Notes under the pieces: model-generated | Told to the model about the DNA's origin: nothing | Seen by the model: the letters and a program-made list of their open reading frames with translations, nothing else | Database searches by the model: none | Translations under genes and position numbers: made by a program | Source: Micromussa lordhowensis | Taxonomy: Eukaryota; Cnidaria; Anthozoa; Scleractinia; Lobophylliidae | Reading direction: 5' to 3' | Assembly (NCBI GenBank): GCA_964020085.1 | Contig: OZ026605.1 | Location: 26,336,998 to 26,400,997 of the forward strand | Length of the DNA: 64,000 nt | Shown: positions 42,715-54,700 of the stretch, one piece after another | Layout: each line of letters begins with the position of its first letter | How positions within the stretch are numbered: position 1 is the stretch's first letter

Positions 42715-45700
42715 ATTCCAAGCAGTCGTTGTTAAATCTAAAGACTTGTTGGCTAAGATGAGGGGTTTTGTATGGCGCTTTATATGTACCGTCCCAATAA
42801 AATTTGAGATCGCGAGAACTCGGCCTATGAAATGCTGTTTTACACCTGGTTCACCGCAAAAGAAAGACCCGTTTGCTAAATATTTTGATTCTTAAATTTC
42901 ACCTTTCATTAGGCGGCCAACTTATTCTTGCTACAAACCATGTGACCATCAATGCTGACTACGTCATCGTCGAAAGTGGAGGCCTGATAGACTCGTCAGG
43001 TGCTGGTTACCAAGCCGGAAGTGGCCCTGGAAGTGGATCTGGACATACAGGCGGAAGTCATGCCTCACCAGGTGGTAGAGCAGCCTCCGGGAGTCAGTAT
43101 GGCTCTGTTTACTGGCCCCAGGAACCCGGAAGTGGTGGTGGTTATGGTGCTGGTGGTGGATGGCTTTATATTCAAACCGGAGGTCATGTGATTGTGGAAG
43201 GAACAATCAGAGCCAGTGGTGTTGGAGCGTCGTCAAGTTCGTCCGGTGGAGGAAGCGGTGGAGCTATCATTGTGAAGAGCTTGTTTCTTAAGGGATATGG
43301 AACCATCGAGTGTCACGGAGGTTTGTATTAGAAAAGTTTCACATATTTGTAAACTTTCGTCAAATAAGTGACCTGAGAATTCGCTTCACTTTCATTTTCT
43401 TGCCCACACCGACATCTGCCATCTATTTGAATTTCGCTAGAGAAAGAACACAGTAATTTAAGATATTATCTATAATTATAGTTTCACAATCTTTAGAGTT
43501 AGAAATGATATTCAGTTAAACTGAAATTTTGCTGGGACTAGATTCTTAAATCATTATTATCGTAGCTTACTTTGGGGTCACATTTTGTGCCAATAGCGCC
43601 TTAAACCAATTGAAATATACTCCAATACCAAAGGCGTAGGTCCTATATTTGTAATGAACATGTTAATGTTAAGCTAAGAAATGATCCTGGCTTTTGTATT
43701 TGCAAATATAACGAGCCTGGCAAATATAACTAGCCTGGCAAACAAATTGTATTTCAAGCAATTGCAAACTGTGACTATTTCAGGTCCCAGTTATGAAGGA
43801 GCTGGTTCAGGGGGGCGTATTGCGGTGTACCTTACAGAGCGATTCATCTTCGGAGGTACCTTGTCTGCCTTAGGTGGCAGCAGTGGCACTAGTAGACCTG
43901 GAAGTCCAGGAACAGTTTACATTGATGTAAATGTAGGACAGGAACCTTATCGCATGATACAGATTGATAACAACAACAGGAACGATCTGTTGCTGGTGAC
44001 CCTGGCCGAAACGAACACTGTACTTTATCGGTTTGAGAGAATTCACTTAGTCAGGCGAGGAGCACTTGCGATCAAAGAGGTGAGCTAGCAAGGAGTAAAA
44101 TGTATCATTTAGTGTTTCGACGATTTTGATCTCGGAGTACCATACAAAAAAACAAGGACAAAAAATATACAACGGAAATTTTGGATGTCATGAAATATTA
44201 CTAATTAGAGACTTGTCACCATCTCGCAATGTTTAATTAAATTGAATCCGAGGAAAACGATTTGCGTTCCATTGCTTATCAATTAACTATGGAATATGTT
44301 AATATTTTTCTGACAGTTTACTTATCTTTTTTATCTTGAAAATGGTGTCATGAAGTCTCGAAATAGTTGTTCGCTTTTATCGTTAATTTTTACTTTTGTA
44401 ATTTTGTTTACTTCTGTAAATTGTTTTTAGCTTTTAGCCTTTTTATTCCGTTTTTAATCTAGTCTTGCTCATTTGAAGGTAAATTTGAAAAAGCTGTTGC
44501 AAGTCATCATTGTTGTATTCTCACATGATACCTCTAGCTGGATTCTTTTTCCACCAGACTATTAGAGAAAGGGAATATATTCTTATAAGAAAAAAAAAAC
44601 TCATTTTCTTTACGTCAGTTATTTTCAAGGTTCACTTAAATGGCTGAAAAGTGAAGCTGGACTTTTTTCGTTCATTTTATTAGTGCCATGCAATCCTCAG
44701 AAAAATCCTGTGTTTGTAAAGGATCGTTTTTACTTTCTTTAAGGTTTCTGGAACGGTTTCCGAAATGTACACCAGCAAGGCCACAGGTGACAAAACGGGC
44801 ATGTTACTTGCGTTACAAAATACCCGGATATTTGTTGAGACGGAAAGCGTTCGTACCCAGGCGCCTGTCAACTACCAAGTGAATACAGGGGGTCAGATTG
44901 TACTTCCCGTTCGTACCACCCTACGAGGTACCAGGACGTCCGCTCTAACAGTCAACGGTGAAATCCACGGCATAGAGGAACTACGATTGTCTTCCAATGT
45001 TGCCACCCTTGTAACAGAAAAAGGCCAATCAGCTTGCCTGGAATGTAACACCACTTACACAACACCTTCCATCGCCCATTACTGGTTCAAGAAGCTTAAA
45101 ATCTCCCTTGGGGCGACCTTTGAAGTGCAGAGTTCGTCAAAGGACATCTCTACCCAATCAGTATATATCCATGTTCTTGAAGCTGCGCTGGACTACACTG
45201 GATCAATCAAAGCCGATGCTGTCAATGTACTCGCGAATTATTTCAGCATTGAGTTTGACGCAACCACCGACGCGTCTTATTCTGGTTGGCCTTCCCAGCA
45301 GGGGTCTGGAAGCCTCGCAACTTGTTCAGGAGTATTTGGGGCTGGTCACGGTGGCGCGGGAGGTTACGGATATTGGACTGGATGTGGGAATTGTCCAAGC
45401 AGTACAACTTCAGGTACGAAAACTTGCTTGTTTTGGACGCTTAAAGTACCTGGGGGTTCGTCTAAACGCAGAGAGAAGAAATGTCGTTTTTACACGGGAC
45501 ACAAGACGTTTGAGTCCAAGTCCTTCAGTTGTTTTACTCTGTTTAATTCGACTGTTGGTTTCAATGTTCTAGCAACTGATCATGTATTACTAAAAACAAC
45601 ATGGATGTTTTGATGATTGACGCTCTACGTAACCCAGAAGTTAGTTATTTCAAGTAGGTGTTTGTAGCGGGGGTTGGAAATAATATAAGTATATCTTATT

Positions 45701-48700
45701 ACTGTTAGCTTCTTCACATCATAACAGTGAAAGCGTACAAAAAGCTGTGTTTACTCCAAAGAAAAAGCAGTGTCATTAGAGATTTTGTGTACCTGCATGT
45801 ATTGTAAAAGGAACCCTCTTTATTTTGCAGGTGGCAGCACTTACGAAAATGCATGTTCCGCTAAACAGGCCGGAAGTGGTGGAGGGTCCAGCTCAGCTTC
45901 CGGTGGAGGAATCGCGTACGTAAGTGTTGAGAAACTTTTGGAGCTCGACGGTTCAATCAAGGCAGATGGAGGTGATGGAGACACTGGAAGAGGCGGGGCG
46001 AGCGGTGGAACTCTTTGGGTTGCTGGGAGACACTTTGAAGGACACGGCCATCTTACAGTCAAAGGAGGAAAAGGGAGCTCTCATTCCGTATGTTGCAGCG
46101 GCCATCCCTGCCATTCTACGAGGTACTACTATGGTGGTGGGGGTGGCGGGGGACATCTTCGTCACTTCTCACCCGATCACATAAGGCGGGACGTTATCCG
46201 AAACAGGGATGTATCCGGGGGCGCTAAGGGTGGCGGGAGTGCTGGCAATGGATACAATGGACAAATTTGTTCAGGTGGTCACCACTGCAGTGGAAACGGA
46301 ATATTGTCAGCCCAACAAAGAACATGCACGTGCCATGCAGGGTATTATGGAGTGAACTGTGTGTACCACTGTGATCCCTCGATCACGTGTCTTGGACACG
46401 GACGGTGCGCTGCGTTTGGCGGCTGTGACTGTGATCCTGGCTATGTTGGTTATCGATGTGAACATCAGTGTAACGCAACACGTGACTGTCATGGTAATGG
46501 ACGATGTAGCGTGACTGGGAAGTGTGTGTGTGATCCATGTTATACCGGCGAGGACTGTAGGTACGAGTGTTCCGGTAATGGTAGTTGCATCGGCGGCAAG
46601 TGTAAATGCACTTCGTGCTTTATTGGAACACACTGTCATTCTTTATGCTCAGGACACGGCTCGTGCAGTAATGACACATGTGTCTGCGACAGTAAATGGA
46701 AGGGTGATTACTGCGAAGTTCCCAAGTGTCCAAATGATTGCTCTGGAAATGGCATATGCAACAGTGCACTTCTCACGTGTTTCTGTAACCCAGGGTGGCG
46801 TGGCGACGACTGCAGTCAACCTGACTGTCCAGGAGAACCGGACTGTTATAATCGAGGCTCATGTGCTACGATAAACAACACCATCGTGACGTGCATTAAC
46901 TGCTCCGTCGGTTGGATGGGCCCAGCCTGCGATGATCCTTGCGTTCATGGTGTACAAGAACCAATGGACAGTGGATTTTGCAAGTGCGAACATTGCTGGG
47001 CTGGGAAAGGCTGTGACTCTCTTTGTATGGGTCGAGGTACGTGTTCCGAGGTCGGCATTTGCGACTGTGACCCTCTCAAAGGCTGGCGAGGTGACGTTTG
47101 CGAAGTTCCTGGATGTCCAGGCATTGATGAAGACTGTACTGGTAATGGTGACTGTAACAGCGCCAGTCACGAGTGCACGTGTTACCCTGGATGGGCAGGT
47201 ATCGGCTGCCATATTCCAGACTGCCCTGGCGCACCCAACTGCAATGACCGTGGGTACTGTAATGCTACTGTGAGTCCTCCACAATGCCAAAACTGCATTC
47301 CTGGCTGGATGGGACCTGCATGTGCTGACCTATGCAAGTTTGGAGAACAAGTTCCGATGGACAGTGGACAGTGCGTCTGTTGGCCAGGATACTCGGGTAA
47401 GACAAGGACCTATTACTATGCAACTTCCGCACTATTTCAATTACGTTAGCCCTTAGCGTAATATCCTGAGAAAAAAACATCACTTTTATAGGTGAATGTG
47501 ACGTAAACTGGGCTACAGAGTATTCATTTATAGTGACCTTCAAAACCAAAAACTGGAAGTTCCCGGTCTCTACTTGAATTGAAACTCAAACAAAATGTTT
47601 GAAACTTGCTTAGTTCAGCTCTTCAAAAATGGTAACAGTGCTGTACTATATTTCTTACCTTTTTTACCACTCAGTATTTTGTGGATTCTGATTTTTTTAT
47701 CGAACAATATTTATGTTTTGTATTATTTCGCAGATTATAGGTGTGATTTCGTTGATTTACAGCTTTTCTATTGACTGGCCTACCAAGATAAACTAATTGA
47801 AAAAAAGGAAAGGACAAAAGGTTAATTAAAAATTGGCGACCTATATCGCTAATAAATTGTTGCTATTTTGGTTTCTTCAAGGTGTTGGTTGTGATAGCGA
47901 ATGTTCCGAGCACGGTACAATAGTCAACAACAGCTGTATTTGTAATGTGGGATGGCGAGGAGACCTCTGTGATAACCCTGGCTGTCCTGGTTTTGGATCC
48001 GACTGCACAGGCCACGGAATCTGCAATTCAGTGACTCACGTTTGCACTTGTAACGAAGGCTGGGCTGGCCAGGGATGTGAAATCCCCGACTGTCCAGGAT
48101 CCCCTAACTGCTTTGCACGAGGACTATGCAACGCCTCTGTAGACCCCCCTAAGTGTCAAAACTGCTCTAAGGGCTGGATGGGACCAGCATGCAATGATCC
48201 TTGTGTACACGGTAAACAGATTCCAATGGACAGTGGTAACTGCGCTTGTGAGCCAGGCTGGGTTGGTGTAGGGTGCGACAGTGAATGCTCAGAGCATGGA
48301 AAGATTATCAATGACAAGTGCCAGTGTGATGTTGGATGGCGCGGAACTTTCTGCGAAAATCCAGGCTGTCCAGGAGATGGTGAGGATTGTTCCGGTCATG
48401 GCGAGTGTAACAGTGCTCTTCATACATGTATCTGCCAGAATGGATGGACAGGTGATGGATGTCACATCCCTGACTGTCCTGGAAATCCAGACTGTGCAAA
48501 CAGAGGTAAAAATATTCATTATATTTAGTTTCATAGCTTTTTGTCAATGTATTTTATTGATAGTAACCATAACATGTACAAAGGCTATCACTATAGCGAA
48601 CTTAGTTCGGAAACAATCATTTGTTATTTTGCTGTTATTGGTCTCATGTAAAAGTGAGCTGTGCGAGATAGCATAATCTTTTGGCTGAAGAGACTGAAAG

Positions 48701-51700
48701 ACAGACAGACACATACGCACACATAGTGTGGATTTGCACACCAGATCTAGAAATATCACCTACATCTGTTTGCATTTTCGTTCATTTTGTCTGTTAATTT
48801 TTGGTAGGTTTTTGCAATAAAAGCTCTAATCCTCCGACGTGTACCAACTGCATAGCTGGCTGGATGGGTCCTGCGTGTGAAGATCCTTGCACAAATGGAA
48901 CACAGGTGCCAATGGACAGTGGAAATTGTGTCTGTGATCCCTGCTTTACAGGTCGAGGATGCAACGTGGAGTGCACAGGACATGGAATTTGTGTCGGAAA
49001 TACGTGCCAGTGTGATCAACTCACTGGTTGGCGAGGCTCTCTTTGTGAAGTACCCGGATGTCCAGGCTCTAACGGAAAAGACTGCAGTGGAAATGGAAAA
49101 TGTGACAGTGCAAACCATCAGTGCATCTGTTTACCAGGTAGGAGAACTTGTAATTGTGTTATTGCGAAAGGTCTCGTTAGCAAGATAAAACTTTTTCCAA
49201 AACCATTGGAGCCAGTTTACAATTTTGTAGCCATAGAAACAGTCCTCGATTTAAAGCAGTTCAATATTTGAGAGATCAGAGTCAACTTCCCATTGGTTCT
49301 ATGTCTGCATCTGATTGGGCGGGAAAGAGGTCATCATCTAGTTACAAAGTTTTGAGAGTTTTGAGTTGATTATATTCATATAATTAAACCACGACATAAG
49401 AAGTTCAATTTTTTCTTCAGTTACTACCCGTGATTAAACAGCTACAACTGTACCTAGTGTGCTCTTATAAGTTACAGTTGCTAATGTAGCGTTTTTGTTC
49501 AACGTGCATGACACTGGCACGACTCTTGTGCTTACAGCAGACTTTCTAGTTTGAATATATTTTAATCAGCTCGTGGAGAATGCGAATCTTACTACTTTGT
49601 ATTGTTAAATGTCTACTTTACAGGATGGACTGGTGTTGGGTGTCACATCCCGGATTGTCCTGGTATTCCAAACTGTTTTGGTCGTGGTCACTGTAACACA
49701 ACTAATCGCGTGACACCAGAATGCACGGACTGCATTCAAGGTTGGATGGGTCAAGCGTGCAACGATCCCTGCGTGCACGGCCACCCTGAAGATGGTATAT
49801 GCGTGTGTGATCCGTGCTTCACTGGAAGTGGATGTCAAAGTGAGTGTTCTGGGTTTGGGGAATGCATCAACAACAAATGTGATTGTGGCCAAGAGCCAGG
49901 AGCTGCTCATATGGGGGAATACTGTGAGCTGCCGGGATGTCCAGGCCAATGTACCAGCCCTGATCATGGTTTTTGTGACACAGATTCTAAGAAATGTATA
50001 TGCGCTCAAGGATGGACCGGTGACGACTGTAGGACGCCAGACTGTCCAGGAAAACCCATCTGTTCTGGCCATGGAAGTTGTAGCAACTCAAATCCGAGAC
50101 GGTGCAACTGTGAGCCGCAGTGGGCTGGTGAGATGTGCGAACTGCCTTGCGTAAATGGAACAAACTACGGAAACTCTTCAGGCTGTATTTGCGACCCGTG
50201 TTTCTCTGGATCCGGTTGTGATCTTGAATGCTCGTTACGTGGTAGCTGTGTAAATGACAAGTGCATCTGCGATAAAGACATGGGATTCAAAGGTGACGTG
50301 TGTGAGATCAAAAGTTGTCCCGGATTCCCATTTGACTGTAGCAATCATGGAACCTGTAACGGAGCGACCAAGCAGTGCCGATGCGATCCTGCCTGGTCAG
50401 GTCGGGCATGTGACATTCCGGACTGCCCTGGTACCCCTGATTGCAATGCGCATGGCACGTGTATTGCACCCACAGCAGACGATGAAACACCAAAATGTAA
50501 TTGCTCAAAAGGATGGATGGGCGTAGCTTGTGAAAAACCCTGCAAATTTGGGACTCCAACAAGTGATCATATTTGCATCTGTGACAAGTGCTACAATGGA
50601 GCTGCCTGTGACATGCTGTGCTCCAACCATAGTTCTCAGTGTGTAGATGGAAAGTGCGACTGTGGGTTTATAGGTTGGCGTGGAGATTATTGTGAAAAGA
50701 AAGGATGTCCTGGTTACAAGAAAGATTGCTCAGGGCATGGACAATGTCTGACTTCCTTACAAACGTGTATCTGCGATGCTGGGTGGAGTGGTAAGGTTGT
50801 TTATTGTATTTTATATTTTTCTGTCACACCTGTTTACAACGTATTGCCAACTTGAGAGAAATTACGAGGTGAAAAAACAACAGGTAAATCCCATCAAGCA
50901 GTACAAACAAAAAAAAAAAACATTTTTAACTTTCAATAGTCCTCCGTATAGGGGAAACATCACAACGAGCCCTACAATTACTGGAAAATGACACTTATGG
51001 TGAAATTATGTCGTGTGATTTTCCATCGGTTTCTTGTGCATAATGTGGTTGCACTTTTTTGCAGTATGTCCAGTGTTGACACTGCACTGTAGTAGGGAAA
51101 GGAACACAACATCCCTTGAAGCCATCAAATACTGATTACATTGTCCATTTGCATTACAATTAAAAAATTACACCTTTAAAAACTGTTTTTTATACAAACG
51201 TGATTACGGTTAAATGTACGGGACGTATTTCTCCTGATTAACATAGCATTGAAGTAATTTGCGATGGCTTCCTTTAGTTTGGGGAACAAACTCTGACAAA
51301 ATGTATCGTATTTAGAGTCACCATTTTAGCCTTTGTGATTCTACGCTCTTTTGGATTATCATAATGCAATTATTTAGAATCCCACTAAAATACAACGTAA
51401 CTTCCATTATTCTCCTGAAGGAGTTTGCTAGGCGGTGTTTAAATCTATTACTGTGATTGGTTGCTTCTATATCATGAAATAAGTTTCATCTCTATGCTCA
51501 ATAGAAAAGTAAGACATAATGTCAGGTAATATCATCTGACAGGAACTTTTCCGTTGCACAGGAATTGGTTGTGAGCAAACTGACTGTCCTGGTGAACCTG
51601 ATTGCAACAACCGAGGTCAATGTATACCAGCTGAGACTCCTTACTGTGGTGACTGCCAGCCAGGCTGGGCAGGAATAGCTTGTGAAACGCCGTGCGTAAA

Positions 51701-54700
51701 CGGCACTCAAAACAAACAAGATCCAACCATCTGTGACTGTGACCCGTGCTTCAGTGGAATAGAGTGCGTTGAGTTCTGTTCTTCGAGACCTAATGCCACA
51801 TGCGTTAATGATACATGCTACTGTGGGTTTGAAGGTTGGCGTGGCCATTTTTGTGAAAAGAAAGGATGTCCCGGTTTGTTCAACCTCGATTGTTCTGGAC
51901 GTGGTACCTGTAACAGCGCTACGCAGACTTGTGACTGCAATCCAGGATGGACTGGTCGTGGATGTGAAGAGCCTGCTTGTCCTGGTACCCCAATGTGCGG
52001 AGGCCATGGTGCTTGTGAGACTATTGGATTAAAATCTTTCTGTTCTTGTGATAAAGGGTGGATGGGTCGAGCTTGTGAGACTGAATGTGAACATGGCACT
52101 CCCCAAGAAACAAGCAATGGTTTATTTATTTGTCAGTGTGATGATTGCTACAGTGGTATATCATGCGACCAGGAGTGCTCTGGGCGTGGCAATTGTACAA
52201 ATAATACATGCGACTGTGGATTTGAAGGCTGGCGAGGTTCCACATGTGACACGAAAGGTTGTCCTGGCTGGGAATCTGACTGCTCTGGTCATGGGTCATG
52301 TATTACTGCTTTAGGTTTATGTTACTGTAGACCCGGTTGGTCTGGTGTAGGGTGCCACATACCTCAGTGTGCAGGTGGTGGAAATTGTAGCGGGCATGGA
52401 ATCTGTGATGGACTGGCTCACGATCCTCCAGTTTGTGTCTCGTGTGACTCGGGTTATATGGGAGAAGGTTGTAACCAACGTTGTATTAATGGAACGGTAA
52501 TGAAGTCTTCAAGCGGAGATACGTGTGAATGTGGCACCTGTCATACTGGAGTTGACTGTGGTACGGAATGCAATGGTCACGGCAAGTGTGAACAGGGAGT
52601 TTGCGTTTGTGACAGTGGTTGGAGAGGGGCTAAATGTGAAACAGTGGGTTGTCCAGGCCAAGGGGTAGACTGCAGTAATCATGGCGTCTGTTTGCTAGTT
52701 ACACAGCAGTGCGATTGCTTTAATGGATGGAAAGGAGAAGGCTGTGATGTCCCCGACTGCCTTGGTGTGCCAGATTGCAACGCACTTGGAACTTGCTATG
52801 GAGGCGTCGATCCGCCTATCTGTGTGAATTGTACTAACAACACAATGGGTCCTTCGTGTGAATTCCCGTGTGTACACGGCAACGAATATCCACCAAACAG
52901 CGTTATTTGTCAATGTGATCCATGTTACACCGGACTGGCTTGTGACATCGAATGCTCTGGACAAGGAACCTGCAGACAAGGTGTTTGTGACTGTGACCCT
53001 GGATGGAAGGGCCAAACCTGTGAAAAGTTAAACTGCCCTGGAGAACCAGACTGCAGCGGACGAGGAGCTTGCGTGCAACAAGGCTCTCCTGCCACGGCAG
53101 TGTGCCTTTGTAATCAAGGATTTGATGGCGATGATTGCAGCAAACTTGTCTGCCCTGGTCAACCTATGTGTAGTGACAGAGGGAACTGTACGCTGCTGGG
53201 TGACATTCCAACTTGTGCATGTAAGCATGGCTTTGATGGGAGTTCATGCGAGCGTTGCCTGTCTCAGTTTACTGGATCTGAATGCGAAAAATGCGTGACC
53301 AACTATATTGGATGGGCAGTTGGGTGCAACGTTTACTGTGTCCATGGCAAGGGAACAGGGCAAAACAAAGACATTTGCACGTGTCATAATGACTCACAGT
53401 TGGGCTACTGGAATGGGACAAGCTGTGACCAATGTGTGTTTGGCTGGGGATTGCCGACATGTACAGTCTGCGATGAAGCACATGTGGGAGAAAGGTGTGA
53501 TGTCGATTGCGTCTCTGCCCATGCTCAGTACCGTGACGAACTTGACGGAGGTTGGGGTAAACACCCAGTGGAACCTATTTTGAACTGCCTGTACAGCACC
53601 TCTCAAGACGACGTGTTTGCTTGGTTTGGTTACCACAACAGGAATCCTCACAATGTGTACTTGAACGCAGGACCGGGCAACTTCTTCTCGAGACCTTATC
53701 TAAATTTTGTTCCTGGTGGATTAAGCGGATTTGTTCGCAAACTCAGTGGCTCGGACAACACTACCAGTAACCTAATTCCATTACCAACTGAAGACTATGG
53801 TCAACCTCAAAAGTTTGCACCGGGTAGACATGACAAGGTTTTCAGAGTAAGGTACGATTCAACTTAAACGATGTTGACTTTCACTACTGTTCATTATTTC
53901 TTTGAACTGCATCAATAGTGTATCTATAACGATTTCAAGCGTTAAATGACATACCCAGTGACTGCATGAAAAATGTTTGAATTAATGGTTTAAGTGTTAT
54001 ACTTTTTGTTATGCCAGATTACCATGAGTTGAATTTCTCAAGTTAAAAATATCGTTGAAACATGTGGAAGGTATGATTGACCACATGGAAAAAAATAAAC
54101 ATAGGACGTAATTCCTAACAATGGATATTTAACGCTGACGGCTCTCGAAATATGTGTCAGATAGTATGTTCAACTGAGTAGAACAATCACCATTAGAACG
54201 ATTGAAAAAAATCATTTTTAGCAAAAATTTAACTGATTTTACTCTCAGTTTCCCTCGTTGTTCCCTGTTATTACAAAAATTATCTATTTGTATTAAAGTT
54301 CGTTTAAAGTGTCACACATATTGTTTTTCTTTTAATTTGCTTCTTTAACCTCACATAGATTGCAAGACTCCTATCCAATAGCCTGGATTGTAGCATTCCC
54401 AATATCCAACGAAAGAAATACAGCGGTAGTAGATTCGTCTATGGTCCACTCCATGAGATGTGCAGACAGTGAGGCTCAGATGAACAATGTAAGCTTTTTT
54501 TGTAGACTTGGTTATCTACTTAAAACTACCACACATGTTTTCAAGCAAAACATTACTAGCCACTACATTGATACTTTGTCAGAGTGCACTTCTCCTAGTA
54601 GCGGAGGGGTGCAGACGTTACTCGACAAAGGAAATAAAAAATGCCTGTATTATTATATAAAAACCAGTGAAATACGTCACGGAGATCTTCGCTCGTGAAA

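Larger units (their letters stand above)
45..46270 (+). repeat. Protein-level tandem array: 23 glycine-rich modules
   Basis: GGGSGGS-type cores at about 219, 2571, 7471, 10430, 14929, 17700, 20180, 21738, 23268, 24415, 25588, 26752, 27928, 29103, 30900, 32635, 34849, 36691, 37929, 39141, 40590, 43244 and 45990 mark 23 copies. Each copy is about 330-410 residues. The Gly-rich part has three short strand-like segments separated by Gly runs. The rest is hydrophobic/polar alternating sequence, as expected for beta structure. Gly does not recur every third residue, so it is not collagen. Copies differ in intron content and in inserts. Comparable Gly-rich strands exist, as I recall, in plant glycine-rich proteins next to EGF-like modules and in some bacterial surface proteins. 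Confidence 0.9.
46270..53500 (+). repeat. Protein-level tandem array of about fifty EGF-like modules
   Basis: Counting C.C..GW.G..C-type endings gives about 52 modules in exons 31-35, averaging about 34 residues. They form a higher-order unit: a module ending GWMGPAC, a module beginning with a P.DSG.C.CDPC motif, a GWRGD.CE.PGCPG module and a DCSGHG.CNS module ending in IPDCPG. The WMG landmark recurs at about 46912, 47308, 48175, 48862, 49744, 50512 and 52060. All introns inside the array are phase 1 and split Gly. Confidence 0.92.

Noticed and set aside
45..46270. Collagen or PE-PGRS type protein
   Set aside because: Gly is not in every third position, and the modules are mixed Gly-rich and beta-rich with introns typical of animals.
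46307..46639. Alternative-frame and antisense open stretches across the EGF array
   Set aside because: Regular Cys codon spacing keeps other frames open by chance; only one frame shows the EGF pattern and fits splice phases.
53847..53853. Donor GTAAGG at 53847 for exon 35
   Set aside because: It would leave phase 0, which is out of frame with exon 36; the GT at 53852 fits.
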